From positions 1 to 64,000 of the forward strand of contig CAZNKR010000005.1 of the NCBI GenBank assembly GCA_964573715.1: a DNA stretch of 64,000 nt. Direction: 5' to 3'. A model generated the notes under the pieces. It searched no databases. It was not told where the DNA came from and saw nothing but the letters and a program-made list of their open reading frames with translations. The position numbers were made by a program, and so were the translations under genes. Source of the DNA: SVEL01 sp964573715. Its GTDB lineage: Bacteria; Bacillota; Clostridia; Lachnospirales; Lachnospiraceae. This document shows positions 1-8,519 of the stretch, piece by piece (the stretch's first letter is position 1; each line of letters begins with the position of its first letter).

Positions 1-617
1 CCCATTAACTGTTCCTTAGGATCATCTGGGAAATCAGAACCGATCATTTTCTTATATTCAGCTTTGAACTGACCTGCAAGGTTCTTAAGATCATCTGCAT
101 CAAGCTCAACGTCCTCTGTTACACCCTTTTCAACCTTCATTTTATCGATTAATTCTTCGAAATATTTCTTACCAACTTCCATTACTACGTCAGAGTACAT
201 CTGAATGAATCTTCTGTAGCAATCCCATGCCCAACGAGCATTTCCTGACTTTTCAGCTATAACATTTACAACTGTTTCATTAAGACCAAGGTTAAGGATT
301 GTATCCATCATACCTGGCATAGATGCTCTAGCACCTGAACGAACTGAAACGAGAAGTGGATTTTCGTGATCTCCAAATTTCTTACCAGTAATTTTTTCCA
401 TCTCAACGATGTTATTATTAATCTGTTCCTGAATTTCAGCATTGATCTCTTTACCATCTTCATAGTACTGAGTACAAGCTTCTGTTGTAATTGTGAAGCC
501 CTGAGGTACTGGAAGTCCTAAGCTAGTCATTTCTGCTAAGTTAGCACCTTTACCACCAAGAAGGTTTTTCATGTCAGCGTTACCTTCACTAAAAAGGTAT
601 ACCCATTTGTTTGCCAT
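1..617 (-). CDS. ppdK: Pyruvate, phosphate dikinase, N-terminal part (runs off the window)
   Basis: This is the first 205 codons of pyruvate, phosphate dikinase, which interconverts pyruvate + ATP + Pi and phosphoenolpyruvate + AMP + PPi in the cytoplasm. Visible are the N-terminal GGKGANLAEM stretch (about residues 21-30) and the ATP-grasp segment SVRSGA (91-96) followed by SMPGMMDTILNLG (99-111), both typical of the family. The full protein is about 870-880 residues, so some three quarters of the gene lies beyond the left edge. The start is well supported: a GGAGGAACT ribosome site lies just upstream of the ATG at 617. It has its own promoter. In anaerobic Clostridia the enzyme usually works with PPi-linked glycolysis or gluconeogenesis; that role here is inferred. 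Confidence 0.95.
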   Translation of the reverse strand, partial: MANKWVYLFSEGNADMKNLLGGKGANLAEMTSLGLPVPQGFTITTEACTQYYEDGKEINAEIQEQINNNIVEMEKITGKKFGDHENPLLVSVRSGARASMPGMMDTILNLGLNETVVNVIAEKSGNARWAWDCYRRFIQMYSDVVMEVGKKYFEELIDKMKVEKGVTEDVELDADDLKNLAGQFKAEYKKMIGSDFPDDPKEQLM

Positions 618-647
618 TTTTAAGTTCCTCCTAAATATACTTTATCT

Positions 648-667
648 TATAAGGACTTGTCCTTATA
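648..667. promoter_or_regulatory. Palindrome in the ppdK leader
   Basis: A 9-bp inverted repeat TATAAGGAC / GTCCTTATA with a 2-base centre lies between the ppdK promoter and its ribosome site. It could be an operator or an RNA hairpin close to the Shine-Dalgarno sequence. No known regulator motif is recognised. Confidence 0.4.
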
Positions 668-723
668 TACAATTTTGGCACAAACGCGCGCAAAAAAGAG
701 CGCACTTATGCATTTACTAAACA

Positions 724-752
724 ATTATAACAAGCAAGCCGAGTTTAGTCAA
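724..752 (-). promoter_or_regulatory. ppdK promoter
   Basis: Minus-strand -35 TTGACT (747-752) and perfect -10 TATAAT (724-729) with a 17-base spacer. Transcription should begin near 717, giving a leader of about 100 bases before ppdK. Confidence 0.75.
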
Positions 753-823
753 TTGTTATCTTCTTTAATTTTAGTGAATTATTTATGTTTATTTAGCACC
801 TATATGTAGATAAATATTTTTAT

Positions 824-1412
824 TTAACTTTCTTTTTTGATTGTATCAAAAAGCTTTATATATTCTTCACTAAAATCTGTTTTTTCCTTAGGCAATGTCA
901 TATTCTTTATTTGTTCAATATAATTTTCTACATCCTCTATACTGTTCGCATAGTATAAAAAATTACATTTGTTAAAGGTTTTGTAGCTTTCAAATACTTT
1001 CAGCAAATTCATACAAAGACCCCATGTTTCCGCCACCCTGGCATACTATTATATCTTTGGCTGTAATTGTTTTTTTCAGAGAGAATATATCATCTCGAAT
1101 TTGTTTCGAAGGAATTACAAATAGCTTATATTCAGTATTTTCTTTACAAAAATTATCTAATGCTATTTTCGTAGCATAGGCTATTGCGTGATCTCCAAGA
1201 TTATCAAAGCATGGAAGTTCAAAAACAAAGATTCGTTTTGTTTTGGTAGGTTCAATTTCAAAATTCATTCTTTCATTTTCATAACCTCTTAGTTTATACT
1301 TTATTTTTTTCAATGCTGTAATAACATTATTAAAGAATTTCTTATGATTTTTTAAAAATAAATATAGTTTTCTCTTAATTGCCTTGTACTTACACAGGCT
1401 AAGGATGAACAT
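824..1412 (-). pseudogene. Decayed polysaccharide pyruvyl transferase family gene
   Basis: Two overlapping minus-strand frames look like the two ends of one polysaccharide pyruvyl transferase (CsaB/WcaK-type) protein, a family that modifies cell-surface polysaccharides. The upstream frame (990-1412, 140 codons) has the family's N-terminal NLGDHAIAYA motif and the Rossmann-like IVCQGGGNMGSLY. The downstream frame (824-1036, 70 codons) resembles the family C-terminus (SIEDVENYIEQI). The frames differ by one register and together give roughly 190 residues, against 330-400 in intact members. The middle of the protein therefore seems to have been deleted around 1000-1036. Its ATG lies inside a hairpin after glyS and its ribosome site is poor. 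Whether the first fragment is still translated is unknown. Confidence 0.6.
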
Positions 1413-1426
1413 TCCATCCTTAGCCT
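1396..1426. terminator. Strong hairpin after glyS
   Basis: A perfect 12-bp inverted repeat (1396-1407 / 1415-1426) with a 7-base loop lies 18 bases past the glyS stop. No U-tract follows on either strand, so it is at best an atypical terminator or a processing/stabilising hairpin. The start codon of the decayed pyruvyl transferase falls in its loop. Confidence 0.45.
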
Positions 1427-1444
1427 GGATAAAGTTAATATAAA

Positions 1445-2833
1445 TTAAAATTCAAATTTAGCTTCGAAATAATTCTTTAAATCTTCTATCTTTACTCTTT
1501 CTTGAGCCATTGTGTCTCTGTCACGAACAGTTACACAACCATCTGTCTCTGACTCGAAATCGTATGTGATGCAGAATGGTGTACCTATTTCATCAAGTCT
1601 TCTATATCTCTTACCAATATTTCCTCTATCATCGAATTCACAATTATACTTCTTTGATAATTGGGCATATATCTTTTCGGCACCTTCATTTAATTTCTTT
1701 GAAAGTGGTAAAATACCTATTTTAACTGGAGCAAGTGCTGGATGAAAATGAAGAACAGTACGAACATCTCCACCTTCTAACTCTTCTTCGTCATATGCTG
1801 CACAAAGGAACGCAAGTGTTACTCTGTCTGCTCCAAGGGAAGGTTCAATAACATATGGAATATATTTTTCTTTCTTTTCATCATCAAAATAATCCATTGG
1901 TTCACCTGAAGTGTTTTGATGCTGAGTTAAATCATAATCTGTTCTGTCTGCTATTCCCCAAAGCTCTCCCCAACCAAATGGGAATAAGAATTCAATGTCT
2001 GTTGTTGCTTTGCTGTAGAAGCATAATTCCTCTGCTGCATGATCTCTTGCTCTCATCTCATCTTCTTTAATGCCAAGAGACTGTAACCAATTGATACAAA
2101 AGCTCTTCCAGTATGCAAACCACTCAAGATCTGTATCTGGCTCACAGAAAAATTCAAGTTCCATCTGTTCAAACTCTCTTGTTCTAAAAGTAAAATTACC
2201 AGGAGTAATTTCATTTCTAAATGACTTTCCTATCTGACCTATGCCAAAAGGAATCTTCTTTCTTGATGTTCTTTGAACATTTTTGAAGTTAACAAAAATA
2301 CCCTGAGCTGTTTCTGGTCTTAAATATACTGTATTTTTAGCATCTTCAGTTACACCCTGGAAAGTTTTAAACATAAGGTTAAACTGACGAATATCTGTAA
2401 AATCATGTTTTCCACATGATGGACAACAGATATTTTTCTCTTCAATATAATTTTGCATTTCTTCATTTGACCATGCATCTACTGAGCCTTCAATAGTAAT
2501 TTTATTTTCAGCCATGTAATCTTCAATAAGCTTATCAGCTCTAAATCTTTCCTTACAAGCCTTACAATCCATTAATGGATCAGCAAATCCGCCTAAATGT
2601 CCTGATGCAACCCAAGTCTGTGAATTCATAAGAATAGCACAATCAACGCCAACGTTGTATGGATTCTCCTGAATAAACTTTGACCACCAAGCCTTCTTTA
2701 CGTTATTCTTAAGTTCAACACCCAGATTTCCATAATCCCATGTATTTGCTAAACCTCCATAGATTTCTGAGCCTGGATATACAAATCCTCTTGCTTTTGC
2801 AAGTGCAACAATCTTGTCCATTGTCTTTTCCAT
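1445..2833 (-). CDS. glyS: Glycyl-tRNA synthetase, class II homodimer type
   Basis: Cytoplasmic enzyme that charges tRNA-Gly; 462 residues, the usual size for the single-chain (alpha2) GlyRS rather than the two-subunit GlyQ/GlyS form. Motif 2 is visible as RNEITPGNFTFRTREFEQME (about residues 206-225). Two Cys pairs (C90/C93 and C137/C140) suit the zinc-binding insert seen in many bacterial versions. The C-terminal anticodon-binding domain starts near residue 370. The ATG at 2833 has a GGAG site 9 bases upstream. It carries its own promoter, so it need not depend on the upstream dtd-recO-era group. A tRNA-Gly gene is in the same window at 57.8 kb. Confidence 0.97.
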   Translation of the reverse strand: MEKTMDKIVALAKARGFVYPGSEIYGGLANTWDYGNLGVELKNNVKKAWWSKFIQENPYNVGVDCAILMNSQTWVASGHLGGFADPLMDCKACKERFRADKLIEDYMAENKITIEGSVDAWSNEEMQNYIEEKNICCPSCGKHDFTDIRQFNLMFKTFQGVTEDAKNTVYLRPETAQGIFVNFKNVQRTSRKKIPFGIGQIGKSFRNEITPGNFTFRTREFEQMELEFFCEPDTDLEWFAYWKSFCINWLQSLGIKEDEMRARDHAAEELCFYSKATTDIEFLFPFGWGELWGIADRTDYDLTQHQNTSGEPMDYFDDEKKEKYIPYVIEPSLGADRVTLAFLCAAYDEEELEGGDVRTVLHFHPALAPVKIGILPLSKKLNEGAEKIYAQLSKKYNCEFDDRGNIGKRYRRLDEIGTPFCITYDFESETDGCVTVRDRDTMAQERVKIEDLKNYFEAKFEF

Positions 2834-2874
2834 GATGTTATTCTCCTATCATTTTCATTCTTTTGATTTTTTGT

Positions 2875-2903
2875 ATTATACTCTTTAGCTAGCTTTATTT
2901 CAA
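2875..2903 (-). promoter_or_regulatory. glyS promoter
   Basis: Minus-strand TTGAAA (2898-2903), 17-base spacer, TATAAT (2875-2880). The -35 box lies within an inverted repeat (TAGCTTTATTTC / GAAATAAAGCTA, about 2890-2921) that follows the dtd stop, so the same DNA may serve as a dtd 3' hairpin. Confidence 0.7.
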
Positions 2904-2933
2904 GCAGAAATAAAGCTAAAATATGTATAGCAT

Positions 2934-3380
2934 TTATAATTCTTTGCTGTCCAATATAATTGTAAATGGTCCATCATTTAATAGTTCAACCTTCATATCA
3001 GCTCCAAAAGAGCCCGTTTCAACTATAGGCACCTGTTTTTTACTTTCTTCAATTATATATTCATATAGTGCATTTGCCATATCTGGTGCACCTGCATTAA
3101 TAAAAGATGGACGATTTCCTTTTTTACAATCAGCATAAAGTGTAAACTGTGAAATAAGTAAAAGCTCACCCTTTACGCTTTCTAAGGAAAGATTAATTTT
3201 ATCATTTTTATCTGAAAAAATTCTCATTCCAATCAACTTTTTAATCATCTTATCAGCTATTTCTTTTGTATCTTCATTTGATATACCAATAAGCACCAAA
3301 AAGCCTTGACCGATTTTTCCAATAATTTCACCATCGACTGCAGCCTGGGCATGTTTAACTCTTTGAATAACAAATTTCAT
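2934..3380 (-). CDS. dtd: D-aminoacyl-tRNA deacylase
   Basis: Removes D-amino acids (and mischarged glycine on tRNA-Ala) from tRNAs, protecting translation. The 148-residue length is standard for DTD. The active-site stretch SQFTLYAD (77-84) and the second loop NDGPFT (135-140, usually NxGPVT) are both present. It lies 25 bases after recO and upstream of glyS, a sensible neighbour because DTD hydrolyses Gly-tRNA-Ala. In many Firmicutes dtd follows relA; here it belongs instead to an M16 peptidase-era-recO-dtd run. Confidence 0.95.
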   Translation of the reverse strand: MKFVIQRVKHAQAAVDGEIIGKIGQGFLVLIGISNEDTKEIADKMIKKLIGMRIFSDKNDKINLSLESVKGELLLISQFTLYADCKKGNRPSFINAGAPDMANALYEYIIEESKKQVPIVETGSFGADMKVELLNDGPFTIILDSKEL

Positions 3381-3405
3381 ATTATCCTCTTTTTCCTTTT
3401 TTACT

Positions 3406-4146
3406 TTATAATAATTCTAATGATTTAAATTCCGTATCTGCATACTTTGCCATCCATCTTCCCATAACCATTTTTAGTTCATTTAATACTTCCTTAGACA
3501 CTATAAAACTATATAGTTTTTCTAGTGGTGTAGAAATAATAAACTGCATGGTGTAAAAGGTGGAACTATGTATACTAATATAATCTGTATAAGCATTTCT
3601 ACATTCTGTGCACACAGCACCATTTTTTTCAATTGAAAATCCCGTTAGTTCTGTAGTATTGCCACATTTCATACACTGAAAAACATTGGGATATTCTCCG
3701 TTTATTGCAAATATTTTAAGTTCAAAGATATGTCTGATTAATTCGTTAGGAATTGACTTATTAGATAATGCTTTAAGAGATATGTATAGTAAATTCAATA
3801 CTTCCTTTGATTCTATATTTTCTCTTGAAAAATAACTAGCAAGCTCTAAAAAATAAAAGCCGTAATATACACCAGCAATATCTGTGGCAAGTTCTGCAAA
3901 ATAATTTGATATATTAAGACCAACTAGATTGTACGCATTTTTGCCTTCATACATTGTAAACTCTCCAAATGAAAAAGGACGTGACCCAGCAATGTACTGA
4001 CTATGGGGCCTTCTAGCACCCTTTGCAAATACTATGATTTTCCCTCGCTCTTTTGTAAGAATAACAAGTCTTTTATCGTAATCGTTTACAGGTGTGGCAG
4101 TAATAACCATACCTGTCAATGATATTTGATTAACCACACCTGACAC
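3406..4146 (-). CDS. recO: DNA repair protein RecO
   Basis: Recombination mediator that helps load RecA through the RecFOR pathway. At 246 residues it has the usual N-terminal OB-fold (about 1-80), a helical middle and a four-cysteine zinc site C158, C161, C179 and C182. The chosen start is a GTG at 4146 with a GGAGG site just upstream; this ribosome site lies inside a small upstream frame (4116-4271), suggesting possible translational coupling. It is downstream of era, the conserved Firmicutes era-recO order. Confidence 0.95.
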   Translation of the reverse strand: MSGVVNQISLTGMVITATPVNDYDKRLVILTKERGKIIVFAKGARRPHSQYIAGSRPFSFGEFTMYEGKNAYNLVGLNISNYFAELATDIAGVYYGFYFLELASYFSRENIESKEVLNLLYISLKALSNKSIPNELIRHIFELKIFAINGEYPNVFQCMKCGNTTELTGFSIEKNGAVCTECRNAYTDYISIHSSTFYTMQFIISTPLEKLYSFIVSKEVLNELKMVMGRWMAKYADTEFKSLELL

Positions 4147-4271
4147 CTCCTGCTATTATTTATGTTTTTATCGTCACTATGACTTTTCTTTTCGATACAG
4201 TTGTTATTTAATATTTTTGTATTATCAATTTGGATATTTTCAATTTGGGTATCACCATTTATATGATTCAT
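4116..4271 (-). CDS. Possible 51-residue peptide overlapping the recO start
   Basis: A 51-codon frame starts at an ATG with a good GGAGG site 6 bases upstream, in the era-recO gap. It is polar and rich in Asn, Ile and Asp, and ends 31 bases inside recO in another register. Bacillus has a small gene (yqzL) at the same place, but I see no sequence similarity. It may be a real small gene, a leader peptide coupling recO translation, or chance. Confidence 0.3.
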   Translation of the reverse strand: MNHINGDTQIENIQIDNTKILNNNCIEKKSHSDDKNINNSRRCQVWLIKYH

Positions 4272-4366
4272 TTTATGCCTCCATGAAATCAAATTATATT
4301 ATTAGATTTTCCTTTTAGCATAAAATAAAACAGATAATTATTTCCATATATGGTATTCTGTGCAAT

Positions 4367-5275
4367 TTATATTTCTCTACTGTTGTATCCAAAGTTTTTC
4401 AGCTGAATATCACTGTCTCTCCATTCTTTACGAACCTTTACCCAAAGCTTTAGATTGACCTTTGTTTCCATCATCTTTTCTATTTCATATCTAGCTGCTT
4501 GTCCAATTTTCTTTAGCATTACACCTTGCTTGCCAATTATGATGCCCTTATGTGACTCACGCTCACATACAATAGTAGCATCAATATCCACAAGTGCTTT
4601 ACCTTCTCTTTCTTTCATCAAATCAACATATACAGCAATACCATGAGGGATTTCGTCATCAAGACATTTTAGTGCTTTTTCTCTTATTAGTTCAGCCACT
4701 ATTTGCTTCATAGGCTGGTCAGTAATAGTATCCTCATCATAAAATAATGGACCATAAGGAAGATATTTAAATATTTCAGAAATCACATCATCAGTATTCG
4801 TTCCCTTAAGTGCAGAAACAGGAATTATTTCTTTAAAATCATAAATTTTTCTATAAGTATCAATAAACTGAAGAATCTCTTCTCTCTTTACTGTATCCAC
4901 CTTATTGATAACCAAAAATACTGGTGTTTTTACTCTTTGTAATGTTTCAGCAATATGTCTTTCACCTGCTCCCACAAAATTTGAAGGTTCAACAAGCCAA
5001 AGCACAATGTCTACTTCGTTTAAGCTTTTTTCAGCAACATTCACCATATATTCGCCTAATTTATTTTTTGCTTTATGAATACCTGGTGTATCAACAAATA
5101 CAATTTGACCTTCATCGCTTGTATAAACAGTTTGAATTTTATTTCGTGTTGTTTGTGGTTTATTGGAAGTTATGGCAATTTTTTGTCCAATAAGGCGGTT
5201 CATAAGTGTACTTTTTCCTACATTTGGTCTTCCAATAAGTGTTACAAATCCTGATTTTGTTGTATTTTCGTTCAT
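4367..5275 (-). CDS. era: GTPase Era
   Basis: Essential GTPase that binds the 3' end of 16S rRNA and assists 30S subunit maturation. The 302 residues show the G1 loop GRPNVGKST (15-23), the G3 DTPG, the G4 NKVD, and a C-terminal KH domain with IIIGKQG. Length and order are normal for Era. It begins 10 bases after the M16C peptidase stop and is followed by recO, so the group is probably co-transcribed from the peptidase promoter. Confidence 0.97.
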   Translation of the reverse strand: MNENTTKSGFVTLIGRPNVGKSTLMNRLIGQKIAITSNKPQTTRNKIQTVYTSDEGQIVFVDTPGIHKAKNKLGEYMVNVAEKSLNEVDIVLWLVEPSNFVGAGERHIAETLQRVKTPVFLVINKVDTVKREEILQFIDTYRKIYDFKEIIPVSALKGTNTDDVISEIFKYLPYGPLFYDEDTITDQPMKQIVAELIREKALKCLDDEIPHGIAVYVDLMKEREGKALVDIDATIVCERESHKGIIIGKQGVMLKKIGQAARYEIEKMMETKVNLKLWVKVRKEWRDSDIQLKNFGYNSREI

Positions 5276-5285
5276 TCTTCCTCCG

Positions 5286-8207
5286 TTATTCGAATAAATC
5301 TATTATTTTATTAAACATTTCCTTGCTTTCTTCTATCTTTGTTCCACTTCCAATTACGCATAACACATCCTGCGAAAGCGCTGCTTCAAAAGCCCTTACA
5401 AGCTCTGTAAGATTTTCTTTTTTCGCTAAAAGAACCTGATCTCTTTCTAGCTGTAGCATTTCATCTGTTACATTTGTCTGGTATGCTACATAGGAGTTTT
5501 GTCCTTTTGCCTTTGGCATTTTAGGCACATCTAATATACTAATCGCTCCGATAATATATTTTGTCATTTCTCTTTCATCTGGATTAAAGCTACGCAAAAA
5601 TTCCGGAATTTTATCGTATACCTCATTGGTTTCTTTAAGCTTTGGATCTCTATAGGAAACAAGATTAATCATTCCATTTCTATTTGCACGGAAGCTACAA
5701 CCATATGCTCCACCATTTTCCCTAATGTTTTTCCACAAATATCCGTAATTCATAACATTGGACAATACCTTAAAATATCCATTGTATTCATATCCTTCAT
5801 CTGTATATAAACCACACCTTGCCACAAATTGAACCGCCGATGAGGTTTTGATTCCTTCATAGTTGTTATATTTAGGTATAAATTCCACTTTTTCAATTTC
5901 CTTTTTTGAATCTGAAAAAGCTTCTACAAATGAAGATAATTTATTAGAGAAAATATCAAAGCCATCATCTTCAGCAGTAATATGAACAAGCATATTTTCA
6001 ATAGTTAAAATATCATTAATGGTTCTAGAAAGATTATCACTAAATTCTTCCTTCTTTAAATCAAAGCTCTTATACATATCCTTTACAAACAAATAAAAAT
6101 CAATACCAGATATTTTATCAGATACAAAAGAAGGCTCACTAAGTGATGCATTTGCTCGTTGAACTGCTTTTGAATCTCCAGATCCTAAAATTGAAGCTTC
6201 AAGAGAACTCTTTATCTCTGCCAATATCTCCTTAATTCTACATGTATCTGTGTATTTTGTTTCCAATAATAATTCTTTAATGATTTGTAATGCAATCTCA
6301 ATTTTATCATAAAACACCTTTGTTTTGGTTTCAAAATACATATTGTATTCTTTTGAGTCAACCTTCACAAAGCCTGATACATCATTTACTAATCCACCGG
6401 AATTCAAATTAATAATATTTGAAAGTTCCTGATAGCTATGGCTCTTAGTATCTACATTTCCAATAATGTATTTCAGTAATCCAACATAAGGCAAAAGCTC
6501 TTTTGAAACCTTATTAATATTAAAGGAGACATTAAGATAAGCAATACCATTGGTATTTATTTTGCTAAATAAAAGCTTTTCACCTTTAAATGGCTTTTCT
6601 ACAATATTAATTTTGTCTGCAGCTTTATCAATATCCGAAATAGACAGTAAAGGAATTTTCTTTAAATCCTCTTCCGAGTCCACATAATTATGAAAAGCTT
6701 CAAGCTTCTTTTCTTTTTCCTTTAGTTTTATGATTTCTTCTTCAGAAAGAGAATCCTTTAATGTCTTAAGTCTTGCTTTTTGTTCTTCATCCTTTTGTTT
6801 ATCTAAACCAGCCTTTGGCTCAAGGGAAAATACAGCCTTATGCTTATTATCTATAAAGTACTTTTTAACAAGCTTCTCATAATAATCTGTATTTACCATT
6901 TCTTTAAGAAAGTCAAAGGTTTCCTTTGCCTTAAGATGTGTAAAAGGTTCATTTACATCGTAAAGCCAGCTATCAAATAAATCAATAAGATAAAAAATCC
7001 CCTTTGGATATGAACCAAAATCTGCCTCTCTATAATTAAATTCAAAAATATTAATAGCCGCAAGCAATGAGGTTTTATCAATTCCTCTTGTAAATATTCT
7101 ATCTAAGGTTTCATTTATTACTTTCTCAAATTCACCCTTTTGTTGGGGATTAGCGCATTTAGCAATAATTGAAAATAATTTTTGTTTTAACGTATCTGAA
7201 CCACCATATACATCAGTTCCAATTCCAGCATCAACTAATGCCTTTTTTAAAGGTGCTCCAGGCATTGACAATAATGCATAATCTAATACTTTCATAGCAT
7301 AGAATAAATTCTTATCTGTACCATCTCCTGTACAACAAGTATAAGCAAGATAAGTTTTATTATCTGTATCCTCATTTTCTCCAATAGAATAATAATCTGT
7401 ACTGTAATTAACCTCCTCAAAAGGTTCCTGTGACTTAATTTCAGAATCCACTTCAAGGTAATCATATTTTGATAAATATTCTTCATCAATATAATTTAGC
7501 TTTTTTGCTAAATCCAGGTCTCCATATAGATAAATATATGAATTAGATGGGTGGTAATATTTCTTGTAAAATTCAAGATAATCTTCATAGGTTAAGGTTG
7601 GAATATCCATAGGTGCCCCACCTGACTCATTTTTATAAATGGTATCAGGAAATAATTTCACCATTGTTAAACGTGCCATTATCTCTTCTGGCTTTGAAAA
7701 TGCACCTTTCATCTCATTATACACAATACCATTAACTGTTAAATCATCATTTTCATCAAATTCATAGTGCCATCCTTCTTGAAGGAATATTTCCTCACGT
7801 TCAAATATTTTGGGATTAAACACGCAATCAAGATATATGTCCATTAAATTTGAAAAATCTTTGTCATTATAGCTTGCGATTGGATAAATGGTTTTATCCG
7901 GGAATGTCATAGCGTTAAGGAATGTGTTTAGTGAACCCTTTGCAAGCTCAACAAAAGGATCCTTTAATGGATATTTTTTTGAACCACAAAGAACAGTATG
8001 CTCAACAATATGTGGAACACCTGTATCATTATCTACTGGAGTTCTAAATCCAACGCTGAAAACTTTATTATTGTCATCATTTAGCATAACAGCAATTTTT
8101 GCCTTTGTTTTATTATGTTCTAGCAGTAATCCTACAGAATGAAGTTCATTAATTTCTTCTGTTTTTAACAAGGTATAAGCTGGTGTTTCATTTACATCAA
8201 ATTTCAT
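5286..8207 (-). CDS. M16C metallopeptidase (presequence protease/insulinase-like)
   Basis: A 973-residue zinc peptidase of family M16C, related to PreP/Cym1. The inverted zinc motif HxxEH is present as HIVEH (H66, E69, H70), with a further acidic helix (NEMKGAFSKPEE, near 170) of the kind that supplies the third ligand. The protein has the two-halves architecture of PreP, joined by a charged helical linker near residues 460-500. No signal peptide is seen, so it probably works in the cytoplasm on peptides. It heads the run with era, recO and dtd and is divergent from bioY. Confidence 0.93.
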   Translation of the reverse strand: MKFDVNETPAYTLLKTEEINELHSVGLLLEHNKTKAKIAVMLNDDNNKVFSVGFRTPVDNDTGVPHIVEHTVLCGSKKYPLKDPFVELAKGSLNTFLNAMTFPDKTIYPIASYNDKDFSNLMDIYLDCVFNPKIFEREEIFLQEGWHYEFDENDDLTVNGIVYNEMKGAFSKPEEIMARLTMVKLFPDTIYKNESGGAPMDIPTLTYEDYLEFYKKYYHPSNSYIYLYGDLDLAKKLNYIDEEYLSKYDYLEVDSEIKSQEPFEEVNYSTDYYSIGENEDTDNKTYLAYTCCTGDGTDKNLFYAMKVLDYALLSMPGAPLKKALVDAGIGTDVYGGSDTLKQKLFSIIAKCANPQQKGEFEKVINETLDRIFTRGIDKTSLLAAINIFEFNYREADFGSYPKGIFYLIDLFDSWLYDVNEPFTHLKAKETFDFLKEMVNTDYYEKLVKKYFIDNKHKAVFSLEPKAGLDKQKDEEQKARLKTLKDSLSEEEIIKLKEKEKKLEAFHNYVDSEEDLKKIPLLSISDIDKAADKINIVEKPFKGEKLLFSKINTNGIAYLNVSFNINKVSKELLPYVGLLKYIIGNVDTKSHSYQELSNIINLNSGGLVNDVSGFVKVDSKEYNMYFETKTKVFYDKIEIALQIIKELLLETKYTDTCRIKEILAEIKSSLEASILGSGDSKAVQRANASLSEPSFVSDKISGIDFYLFVKDMYKSFDLKKEEFSDNLSRTINDILTIENMLVHITAEDDGFDIFSNKLSSFVEAFSDSKKEIEKVEFIPKYNNYEGIKTSSAVQFVARCGLYTDEGYEYNGYFKVLSNVMNYGYLWKNIRENGGAYGCSFRANRNGMINLVSYRDPKLKETNEVYDKIPEFLRSFNPDEREMTKYIIGAISILDVPKMPKAKGQNSYVAYQTNVTDEMLQLERDQVLLAKKENLTELVRAFEAALSQDVLCVIGSGTKIEESKEMFNKIIDLFE

Positions 8208-8239
8208 GAGTAATCCTTTCTAACTTTCAATTTATTTTA

Positions 8240-8269
8240 AGTATAACCATTATTTAAATGTTTTTTCAA
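8240..8269 (-). promoter_or_regulatory. Promoter of the M16C peptidase-era-recO group
   Basis: Minus-strand TTGAAA (8264-8269), 18-base spacer, TATACT (8240-8245). It is back to back with the bioY control region. Confidence 0.55.
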
Positions 8270-8330
8270 TCTTCTTATACAATACAATTTTTCTAGTAAA
8301 ATGGCAAATGTTTTCTGTATTTGATTAATA

Positions 8331-8378
8331 TGTTGTTAACTCATTTTTGCATTTTGTGTTGTTAACTCATTTTTGCAT
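8331..8378. repeat. Pair of 22-bp direct repeats upstream of bioY
   Basis: The same 22 bases (beginning TGTTGTTAAC and ending TTTTTGCAT) occur at 8331-8352 and 8357-8378, separated by 4 bases. Each copy carries a GTTAAC half-site like those of the bioY operators. The second copy forms the left half of the first operator. Confidence 0.8.
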
Positions 8379-8489
8379 CGTGGTTGACATTTATGTATTC
8401 ATCCTATATAATCTCATTGTTAACATATGCGTTGTGTTTTGTTGACATTTTATTATAATTTGTCAATATTCTTCTAATGTTTTGTTGAC
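8361..8489 (+). promoter_or_regulatory. Three BirA-like biotin operators over the bioY promoter
   Basis: Three paired half-sites with identical 16-base spacing: GTTAAC (8361-8366)/GTTGAC (8383-8388), GTTAAC (8419-8424)/GTTGAC (8441-8446) and GTCAAT (8462-8467)/GTTGAC (8484-8489). This resembles the biotin-repressor operator form known in Firmicutes (TTGTTAAC...GTTAACAA). The first overlaps the -35 box and the second covers the likely transcription start, so binding would block bioY expression when biotin is plentiful. The regulator gene is not in this window. Geometry is seen; the BirA assignment is inferred. Confidence 0.65.
8384..8412 (+). promoter_or_regulatory. bioY promoter
   Basis: Consensus -35 TTGACA (8384-8389) and -10 TATAAT (8407-8412) with a 17-base spacer. 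The transcript would start near 8419, about 100 bases before bioY. Confidence 0.8.
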
Positions 8490-8519
8490 ATTTCAAAAAT
8501 TTACTTTAGGAGAATTAAC

